From contig DVLW01000019.1 of assembly GCA_018715285.1 (NCBI GenBank), positions 1-8,984 of the forward strand: a DNA stretch of 8,984 bases, in the 5' to 3' direction. The stretch is from Candidatus Faecivivens stercoripullorum (GTDB lineage Bacteria; Bacillota; Clostridia; Oscillospirales; Ruminococcaceae). The notes beneath the pieces are model-generated. The model did no database searches. It had not been told where the DNA came from and saw only the letters and a program-made list of their open reading frames with translations. Numbering within the stretch: the first letter of the stretch is position 1; each line of letters opens with the position of its first letter. The position numbers and the translations under genes were made by a program. Positions 1-5,741 of the stretch are shown one piece after another.

Positions 1-76
1 GCCGAATCATGGATTTTGTATGCAGATCACGCTGCCCTGTATCCAGAACCGGCAGCCTGCCGAAAATGAATCATAA
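1..76 (+). CDS. 3' end of an unidentified plus-strand gene (possibly a sensor histidine kinase)
   Basis: Reading from base 2, the plus strand is open for 24 codons and stops with TAA at 74-76, eight bases before a hairpin that can act as a terminator in this direction. The fragment contains HGFCMQITLP followed by a short polar tail. That pattern resembles the last beta strand of a GHKL ATPase domain, where histidine kinases often end with an alternating hydrophobic strand and a Leu-Pro. Only the tail is visible, so the family is a guess. Another frame (from base 1, stop TGA at 67-69) is also open, and the true frame cannot be proved here. A two-component kinase converging on a solute-binding lipoprotein would be a sensible neighbour, but this is inference. 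Confidence 0.35.
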   Translation, partial: PNHGFCMQITLPCIQNRQPAENES

Positions 77-83
77 AAACGCA

Positions 84-119
84 AAACCCGGCTCGGCCTT
101 TCCAGGCTGAGTCGGGTTT
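84..119. terminator. Shared (bidirectional) intrinsic terminator between convergent genes
   Basis: The arms AAACCCG (84-90) and CGGGTTT (113-119) pair perfectly. They extend inward through CTC/GAG and GCC/GGC with two mismatched positions, giving a long GC-rich hairpin. Read on the minus strand it lies 13 bases after the stop codon of the solute-binding protein and is followed by TGCGTTTTTATG. Read on the plus strand it is followed by an interrupted T-rich run (TTTATTGATTTT). It therefore probably ends transcripts from both sides, more strongly for the minus-strand gene. Confidence 0.8.
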
Positions 120-132
120 ATTGATTTTCGAG

Positions 133-1815
133 TTATTCTGACTCTGCTTCTTCAGATGAACCAGGTACAAACAATCTAGTATACTGAATCCAGACGGTCC
201 AGTCATCGTATACATCTACCTGCTGATAACCAATCAGTCGCTTGCCTACCAAATCACAGGCACGATAGACTGCAAGCGGAAGGTTAGGAAGTTCAACCAG
301 GTATTCCCGCTCAAAATCCGCCAGTTTTTCACTGAAACGGGTGGAATTGGCATCGAATCCGGTATGGCGCAGCTGAGCAGCGGATTCTTCCATTGAAGTA
401 CCTTTCAGACCCTGCCATGCATCCCAGTTTTTGGGACCGGTTGTCTTCTGGAAATAAAGATCGGTATCTTTCGTATTCTCCATCGGGACGATTTCCAGAA
501 GCGGCTGTTCCTCTGCCGCCTGTTCCAGAAGGTGCAAAACTGCAACCTCTTCCTCGTCTTCCGGATCATATCCATAGGTCAGCTGAACCGGTTCACCGCC
601 ATTTGCCTCTTCGAGCAGCGAAGCGGCATCTGCACTGGCAACACCGGATGCGCTCAGTGAAGCATAACAGCTCTGGTAAAGAGAAGATGCCAGCGGGATA
701 TTACCGACCGCACCCTGTCCCCAGTTGCCAGCCAATATATCAGCTGCCTGCTGAGGATCAATCAGAGCAGACAACGCCTGACGTACAGAGGTCGGAACGC
801 TTTCATTGAATCCCAAACTGCTGACAGTCAGACTGTCATAATAATATGCAGTCGACATCTGATCGGCGCCAAGCAGTTTATTGGCTGTCTGAATACCTGT
901 CCGTCCGGTAATACCGACAATCAGATCGTATTCTCCACCGTTTTCCATATCAGCAGTTTCAATGCTCATCCGTGTAATAGACGGCTGACGCTTATAATAT
1001 CCGCCTGCATAATACGGATTGGCAACCAGCGTATACACGCCGTCTTCCACCGATTCCAGCATATACGGACCAGCTGTCACCATCGGCATCCGGCGATAAC
1101 CACCTTCACCTTCCAGTGTCGCAGCCAGTGCCTCCTCAGTCATACCAGTTACTGTCGCACCGCTGCCATCATCTGTCAGTTCGCCGCCCGGGAGCAGGAC
1201 CGACATCGGCGCAGGATATACCTGTGTCAGCATCATTTCCTGATAATCCGGCAGATATTCTTCTGCAATCGTCAGCGAAAAACTGGAATCTGAAAGCAGG
1301 TGCACACCCGAAAAGTACGCGGTTTCACCCGAAGCATATTCTTCATAGCCTTCAAGCTGTTTATACGCGGTATTGTCTCCCGACAGATTGCCAAAAGCAG
1401 CGCTGCTCTGAAGCAGAACGGAAAAGACATAATCTTTCGCGGTAAGTGGGCTGCCGTCGCTGAAACACAGTCCATCAACCAGATTATAGGTATAGGTTCT
1501 TGAACCGGTATCCCCTTCGGTAATCGTAACCGAGCTGATGACCGACGTATTGGCGGCATAGGTATTTTCCTTTACGACGGTAACATTTTCAGCACCATGC
1601 AGCAGGCTGCGCAGATCACGGTCAGCACCGCAATCACCCCATGCCGAGGTAAACAAATAGTCTCCGCAAAGAGGTGTATAGATACCAACACGGCAGACTT
1701 CTTCTGTCTGAACCTGCTGTTCATTTCCTTCTATTGTAATGGTACTGCAACCGGACATCGTCATAAGGCTCAGGACACCCGCGACGAATACGGCAGCCAG
1801 TTTTGTGAACTTCAT
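133..1815 (-). CDS. ABC transporter solute-binding lipoprotein, family 5 (peptide/nickel type)
   Basis: A 560-residue exported lipoprotein predicted to capture a solute (oligopeptide, nickel chelate or similar) outside the membrane and deliver it to an ABC permease. The first 22 residues form a lipoprotein signal peptide: Lys at 2 and 5, a hydrophobic core, then MSGC with the lipidated Cys at 23. Residues about 108-136 (YTYNLVDGLCFSDGSPLTAK and onward) match the family 5 signature near the N-terminus, where the usual pattern is an 'LR-G-F-DG-P-TA-D' run. GPYMLES at 249-255 and NPYYAGGYY at 266-274 match the next conserved block. The tail is acidic and ends SSEEAESE. The start at 1815 is chosen because AAGGAG lies nine bases upstream and the signal peptide begins there; an upstream in-frame ATG (1902) lies before the promoter. 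Length fits the family. No permease or ATPase gene is adjacent, so it is an orphan here and its ligand is unknown. Confidence 0.9.
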   Translation of the reverse strand: MKFTKLAAVFVAGVLSLMTMSGCSTITIEGNEQQVQTEEVCRVGIYTPLCGDYLFTSAWGDCGADRDLRSLLHGAENVTVVKENTYAANTSVISSVTITEGDTGSRTYTYNLVDGLCFSDGSPLTAKDYVFSVLLQSSAAFGNLSGDNTAYKQLEGYEEYASGETAYFSGVHLLSDSSFSLTIAEEYLPDYQEMMLTQVYPAPMSVLLPGGELTDDGSGATVTGMTEEALAATLEGEGGYRRMPMVTAGPYMLESVEDGVYTLVANPYYAGGYYKRQPSITRMSIETADMENGGEYDLIVGITGRTGIQTANKLLGADQMSTAYYYDSLTVSSLGFNESVPTSVRQALSALIDPQQAADILAGNWGQGAVGNIPLASSLYQSCYASLSASGVASADAASLLEEANGGEPVQLTYGYDPEDEEEVAVLHLLEQAAEEQPLLEIVPMENTKDTDLYFQKTTGPKNWDAWQGLKGTSMEESAAQLRHTGFDANSTRFSEKLADFEREYLVELPNLPLAVYRACDLVGKRLIGYQQVDVYDDWTVWIQYTRLFVPGSSEEAESE

Positions 1816-1873
1816 CAATTTATTCTCCTTTTTCCAGGTAACAATCAAGGGGCAATTTTGCATACATAACAAT

Positions 1874-1902
1874 ACTATACCATGTTTACGGGAGAATGGC
1901 AA
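1874..1902 (-). promoter_or_regulatory. Sigma-A-type promoter of the solute-binding protein gene
   Basis: On the minus strand, -35 TTGCCA (1897-1902) is separated by exactly 17 bases from -10 TATAGT (1874-1879). Each differs from consensus at one position, and a TG one base before the -10 makes it an extended -10. The predicted transcript starts near 1867, about 50 bases before the ATG at 1815. The leader has a clear Shine-Dalgarno AAGGAG at 1825-1830. The -35 abuts a run of seven T on the minus strand (1904-1910). Confidence 0.75.
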
Positions 1903-1938
1903 GAAAAAAATCCGCAGCCTCCAAAAGTGTCATCCCTA

Positions 1939-3294
1939 TCAGACGACCTTCTTTCCTTTCCAGCCGCCTGCAGCAAAACGCCATACAAATATTACAGCAC
2001 GGAAAATCCAGTCGATGGTCATTGCAATCCATACGCCCTGAACCCCCATATCAAAGGTAAAACCCAACAGGAAGGAAAGACCGATTCGACATGCCCACAT
2101 CGAAGCCATGGAAACAATCATCGTAAACTTGGCATCTCCGGCCGCACGCAGAGCATTGGGCAGCGTAAACGATGCCGGCCAGAAGATAATACCCATTGCC
2201 GAGTGGATGAATACCAGATCCCATGCGACTTTGGCCGTCTGTTCTGTCGTATTGTAAAAACCAATCAGCGGCGCTGCCATTGCGATCATCGCAAGGTCAC
2301 ATACGGTTATTGCAATATAAGAGATAATCATCATGCGTTTGACATTTGCAACCGTCTGACGGTCATCACCAGCACCGATACACTGACCGACGACCGTAAT
2401 CATTGCAAGGCCGATTGCAGAAGACGGGACACATTCGAGCCCTGCAAGGGTATTCGCGACTGCGTTTGCGGTAATGGCATAGGTACCAAACGAAGAAATC
2501 AGGCTGGCAACCAGAATCTTACCCACCTGGAACAAACCATTTTCCACGCCGTTGGGAATACCAATCATCAGAATCGGACGGACCATCTTCCATTTTGGAC
2601 GAAGTTTGAGCATTCCGCGAATACACAGCGGATTATCCTTATGTTCCAGCAGCCAGAGCATATACACCGCACCCAGTATACGGGAAATCAGTGTCGCAGT
2701 TGCCGCACCGACAACCGCCAACCCAGCGCCATAAATCAAGATTGCGTTACCGACAATATTGATTCCGTTCATGACAAAAGATGTAATCATTGAGATCTTG
2801 GAGTTGCCCATCGAGCGGAACAACGCCGCACCACCGTTATACAGTGCCAGAAAAGGATAGGACACCGCCGACAGCAGGAAATAAACCTGAGCATTGGACA
2901 TGACCTCATCATCAATCGAACCGAAGATTGCCCGCAGCAGCGGCTGATGGGTCAGCAGCGAAAAGACGGCAATGACCAATGAAACAACCAGTACGACAAA
3001 TATCAGATGCCGCGCGGAATCCTTGGCCTCCTCATGTTTGCCCATTCCAAGGTATTGTGCTGATACGACTGCACCGCCTGTCGCCAGTGCGGAAAACACC
3101 TGAATCAGCAATACGTTGATGGAATCGACCAGTGAAATACCACTGACTGCCGCTTCACCACAGCTGGACACCATGACGGTATCGGCAGCACCAATCGCCA
3201 TCGCGAGGAACTGTTCGACAACCAGCGGCAGAATCAACGCCGTCAAAGCCCGGCGGTCAAAGAGCGGGCGGCTGGCCGTTGTACTTTCTGACAT
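1939..3294 (-). CDS. MATE family multidrug/metabolite efflux transporter
   Basis: A 451-residue inner-membrane protein of the MATE (multi antimicrobial extrusion) family, which exports drugs or metabolites in exchange for Na+ or H+. It has the usual length and about twelve hydrophobic segments in two related halves. Half one opens with LPLVVEQFLAMAIGAADTVM (residues about 22-41) and continues with ALFRSMGNSKI (157-167) and a glycine-rich NIVGNAILIYGAGLAVVGAA segment (179-198). Half two starts around IGIPNGVENGLFQVGKI (244-260) and has ALRAAGDAKF (381-390), the counterpart of the RSMGNSK motif, then VQGVWIAM (418-425). Start at 3294 is chosen because GGAAGGGAAGGA lies just upstream and the protein then begins in the usual way; a longer frame to 3390 would overlap its own promoter. 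Substrate unknown. It belongs to a different subgroup from the MATE gene at 8374, judging by the distinct first-helix motifs. Confidence 0.93.
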   Translation of the reverse strand: MSESTTASRPLFDRRALTALILPLVVEQFLAMAIGAADTVMVSSCGEAAVSGISLVDSINVLLIQVFSALATGGAVVSAQYLGMGKHEEAKDSARHLIFVVLVVSLVIAVFSLLTHQPLLRAIFGSIDDEVMSNAQVYFLLSAVSYPFLALYNGGAALFRSMGNSKISMITSFVMNGINIVGNAILIYGAGLAVVGAATATLISRILGAVYMLWLLEHKDNPLCIRGMLKLRPKWKMVRPILMIGIPNGVENGLFQVGKILVASLISSFGTYAITANAVANTLAGLECVPSSAIGLAMITVVGQCIGAGDDRQTVANVKRMMIISYIAITVCDLAMIAMAAPLIGFYNTTEQTAKVAWDLVFIHSAMGIIFWPASFTLPNALRAAGDAKFTMIVSMASMWACRIGLSFLLGFTFDMGVQGVWIAMTIDWIFRAVIFVWRFAAGGWKGKKVV

Positions 3295-3321
3295 AAATAT
3301 CCTTCCCTTCCATTGTTTAAC

Positions 3322-3347
3322 CACTGCGCCGCCTGGTTGGCGCAGTG
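3322..3347 (-). promoter_or_regulatory. Perfect 9-bp inverted repeat in the leader of the MATE gene
   Basis: CACTGCGCC (3322-3330) and GGCGCAGTG (3339-3347) are exact reverse complements around an 8-base loop. The repeat begins a few bases inside the predicted transcript and ends about 27 bases before the start codon, leaving the Shine-Dalgarno free. No T-run follows on the minus strand, so it is not a terminator. It could be an operator for a dimeric repressor or an RNA hairpin that stabilises the 5' end; the sequence does not decide. Confidence 0.6.
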
Positions 3348-3361
3348 AGCATACCGTATTT

Positions 3362-3390
3362 ATTTTGTTCCATTTTATAGGATTTGACAA
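3362..3390 (-). promoter_or_regulatory. Probable sigma-A promoter of the MATE gene
   Basis: On the minus strand, -35 TTGTCA (3385-3390, five of six matches) is followed after 17 bases by CAAAAT (3362-3367, four of six matches). The region lies between the terminator of the upstream GH3 gene and the leader hairpin, which is where a promoter is required. The predicted start point is near 3355, so the inverted repeat at 3322-3347 would lie almost at the 5' end of the message. Confidence 0.55.
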
Positions 3391-3402
3391 GCGCTAAAAT
3401 GC

Positions 3403-3439
3403 AAAAAAGTGCTGAAATTTGTAATTTTCAGCACTTTTT
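3403..3439 (-). terminator. Intrinsic terminator of the GH3 gene
   Basis: Arms 3404-3417 and 3426-3439 form a 14-bp perfect stem centred on GTGCTGAAA/TTTCAGCAC, with an 8-base loop and A/T flanks that provide the U-run (TTTTTT on the minus strand at 3403-3408). It lies about 57 bases after the GH3 stop codon. It is nearly symmetrical and could work in both directions, but no plus-strand gene enters it. It isolates the GH3 transcript from the MATE gene downstream. Confidence 0.85.
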
Positions 3440-3495
3440 ATCGAATTATTATGTAAAATAGATGTAAATGCTGGATATTATTTCAAAAGCCGCGA

Positions 3496-5475
3496 TTATA
3501 CCTCAACCAGGATTTCCACCTGCTCAGGATCGGGGAAACGTTCCAGAATTTCAGGGCAGAGATCCAGATGCAGCTGCTTTTCCTCACCCTTTTTCAGGAA
3601 GGTTTTCTGGAAAGCTGCCAGCTGACGGTTGAGCTCAGGACGGCCGTCACTGCGCAGGTAACACAGCAGCGTGCACATGCCATCCCGGTCACCGGTATTG
3701 CGTACTGTGACGGTAATTTCGTTTTCCATGCCGCGTTTTGCCTCGCTGGCCTCAAAGGTCGTATAAGACAGGCCATAACCAAACGGGAACAGCGGACGTT
3801 CACGCAGATAACGATAAGTACGGCCTTCCATCCGATAATCCTCAAACGGCGGCAGGCTTTCATCACTCCAATAGAAGGTGACCGGCAGTTTACCGGAAGG
3901 ATTAACCTTGCCCAACAGGATATCAGCCAGTGCTGCGCCGCCTTCAGCACCCGGATAGAAGCACTGAATCAGTGCGGAAGCATACTTGTTCTGGTCGCGC
4001 AGGTCAACAGCAGAACCCGATACATTGACAAAAATAATCGGTTTACCGGTTGCGCGAACAGCTTTCCACAACCGAATCTGGGAGAGCGGAAGCTGAAGAT
4101 CTACCTTATCGCCGCCATGAGCACCGTTGAAAGCATCTCCTTCTTCGCCTTCCATCGAAGGATTCAGTCCCAGGAACATGACCACTGCGTCGGCGCGTTT
4201 TGCGGCAAGAACTGCTTCACGGGTCAGATCTTCCATCCAGGGATTGGCAACCGCGTCAATAAACGGATGGCAGCCTTTGGAATAGATGATCTCGCCGTCA
4301 AACGCATCCTGAAGTCCACGCAGGAAGGTCGAATAACGGGAAGGATAACCATTATAGTTACCCAGCAGAACGCTTACATCATCAGCATTCGGACCGATAA
4401 CCGCAAGTTTTTTGATATCTTTTTTCAGCGGCAGAATACCATCATTTTTCAGCAGGACAATCGATTCTTCCGCCATTCTGCGGTTAATTGCACGGTGTGC
4501 GTCACATTCAATGACTTCCATTCCGATCTTGTCATACGGGCAGTCATCAGCAAACATGCCCAGACGGAAACGTGCCTCAAACAGTTTGACACAGGCCTCA
4601 GTGATGGTTTCTTCGGTAATCAGACCTTCTTCAACTGCCTGTCCGAGAGAACGGAATGCGGTGCCGCAGTTGAGGATACAGCCGTTATTGACAGCCAGTG
4701 CTGCACTTTCGGCTTCGGTAAAGGTCACATGATGGTTTGCATTGATATCATGAATCGCGCCGCAGTCGGATACAACATAACCACGGTAATCCCACTCATC
4801 CCGCAGAATTTTCTTCAGCAGCGTCTCACTTCCACAGCAGGGTTCACCATTGACACGGTTGTATGCACCCATTACAGCCGACGGGGCAGCATGTTCAATA
4901 CAGTAACGGAATGCCCAGAGGTAGGTATCGTCCATCGTTTCACGGTCAATTTCTACGTTGGCCTCATGACGGGTGGACTCAGGGCCGGAATGGACAGCAA
5001 AATGCTTAATGGTCGCGTCCAGTTTACGGTAGGTCGGGTCATCACCCTGAAGCCCCTGAATAAACGCACATCCCATAACACCGGTCAGGTAAGGGTCTTC
5101 ACCATAAGTTTCATGGCCGCGTCCCCAGCGAGGATCACGGAAAATATTGATGTTAGGGCTCCAGTAGGTCAGGCCCTGATAGATACCGGTCGAACCGAAC
5201 TGTTTATAGCCATTGTATTTTGCACGCGCTTCGGTAGAAATCGCGTCGGCTACACACCACAAAAGGTCAGGATTAAAAGAAGCAGCCATACCGATTGCCT
5301 GCGGGAAAACGGTCGCCGTCCCGGAACGTGCGACGCCATGCAGACCTTCATTCCACCAGTTATAGGCAGGAACATGCAGCTTTTCGATGGCAGGTGCGTC
5401 ATAGCGCAGCTGGCTCATCTTTTCTTCAAGGGTCATTTTCTTGACCAGTTCGATTGCCTGTTCATGAAAATTCAT
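3496..5475 (-). CDS. Family 3 glycoside hydrolase (beta-glucosidase/beta-xylosidase-like), cytoplasmic
   Basis: A 659-residue retaining glycosidase that removes sugars from the non-reducing ends of beta-linked oligosaccharides. The N-terminal TIM barrel (about 1-310) carries WWNEGLHGVA (40-49), FRDPRWGRGHETYGEDP (112-128), KHF (157-159) and VVSDCGAI (234-241), in which Asp237 is the expected nucleophile. The alpha/beta sandwich (about 330-560) contains LGLNPSMEGEEGD (435-447), where Glu442 or Glu444 should be the acid/base. FPFGYGLSYTTF (563-574) leads into a C-terminal fibronectin III-like domain to the end. VVSDC followed by a small residue is common in the xylosidase/arabinofuranosidase branch, so xylosidase or arabinosidase activity is as likely as beta-glucosidase; specificity is uncertain. 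There is no signal peptide, so it should act on imported oligosaccharides. Translation start: a GGTG ten bases upstream is a weak ribosome site, with AGAGGA further out at 15. It forms a single-gene unit, with no sugar transporter or regulator beside it. Confidence 0.93.
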   Translation of the reverse strand: MNFHEQAIELVKKMTLEEKMSQLRYDAPAIEKLHVPAYNWWNEGLHGVARSGTATVFPQAIGMAASFNPDLLWCVADAISTEARAKYNGYKQFGSTGIYQGLTYWSPNINIFRDPRWGRGHETYGEDPYLTGVMGCAFIQGLQGDDPTYRKLDATIKHFAVHSGPESTRHEANVEIDRETMDDTYLWAFRYCIEHAAPSAVMGAYNRVNGEPCCGSETLLKKILRDEWDYRGYVVSDCGAIHDINANHHVTFTEAESAALAVNNGCILNCGTAFRSLGQAVEEGLITEETITEACVKLFEARFRLGMFADDCPYDKIGMEVIECDAHRAINRRMAEESIVLLKNDGILPLKKDIKKLAVIGPNADDVSVLLGNYNGYPSRYSTFLRGLQDAFDGEIIYSKGCHPFIDAVANPWMEDLTREAVLAAKRADAVVMFLGLNPSMEGEEGDAFNGAHGGDKVDLQLPLSQIRLWKAVRATGKPIIFVNVSGSAVDLRDQNKYASALIQCFYPGAEGGAALADILLGKVNPSGKLPVTFYWSDESLPPFEDYRMEGRTYRYLRERPLFPFGYGLSYTTFEASEAKRGMENEITVTVRNTGDRDGMCTLLCYLRSDGRPELNRQLAAFQKTFLKKGEEKQLHLDLCPEILERFPDPEQVEILVEV

Positions 5476-5526
5476 ATTATAATTACACCATCCTCTTCAT
5501 TACTGAAAAAACACTTTCTTTTTCAT

Positions 5527-5538
5527 CATGATATCATG
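5527..5538. promoter_or_regulatory. 12-bp perfect palindrome overlapping a putative extended -10 of the GH3 gene
   Basis: CATGATATCATG is its own reverse complement. On the minus strand it contains TGA-TATCAT, a plausible extended -10 element (TATCAT at 5528-5533, five of six matches); the -35 position has no good match. It is directly followed on the plus strand by a second short palindrome, GCCGCGGC (5538-5545). The predicted start point near 5520 leaves a leader of roughly 45 bases. A repressor binding here would block the promoter, which would suit a sugar-inducible gene, but no regulator is encoded nearby. Confidence 0.45.
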
Positions 5539-5648
5539 CCGCGGCAAAAAAATCCAGTAGGCGGAAGAGAGAATATTCACTTCCGTGTTCGTGCACATTG
5601 ACGGATAGTTCTGTACAAATAGTTTTTCTTCAATTTTTAAAGACAGCA

Positions 5649-5676
5649 AAAACCGGGCTCCTGCGAACCCGGTTTT
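5649..5676 (-). terminator. Intrinsic terminator of spoIIE
   Basis: AAAACCGGG (5649-5657) and CCCGGTTTT (5668-5676) form a perfect 9-bp stem with a 10-base loop. On the minus strand it is followed by TTTTTGC. It lies about 65 bases past the SpoIIE stop codon and separates that transcript from the GH3 gene. Confidence 0.85.
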
Positions 5677-5741
5677 CTGGCATCATCAAAATCATTTATC
5701 TGATAAACCCGCTCCAAATTTTTCTATACGCTATCCTGTTT

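Noticed and set aside
1903..1938. Possible terminator after the MATE gene (run of seven T on the minus strand at 1904-1910)
   Set aside because: No upstream arm pairs with the GC-rich stretch before the T-run, so there is no stem. Some read-through into the binding-protein gene is possible.
1882..2793. A 303-codon plus-strand frame opposite the 3' half of the MATE gene
   Set aside because: It is also in codon register with the real gene and is explained by the same codon bias. Its translation is rich in His, Arg, Asn and Cys with no family resemblance.
3384..3402. A cre-like catabolite-repression site (TGACAAGCGCTAAAA) near the MATE promoter
   Set aside because: The spacing between TG and CG is one base too long and the second half-site lacks CA, so it does not fit the consensus.
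3568..5601. A 677-codon open frame on the plus strand, opposite the GH3 gene
   Set aside because: It is in exact codon register with the GH3 gene, so its stops could arise only from sense codons TTA, CTA or TCA. Their absence reflects codon preference in GH3. The antisense protein has no recognisable domain, and GH3 motifs and catalytic residues on the minus strand are intact.
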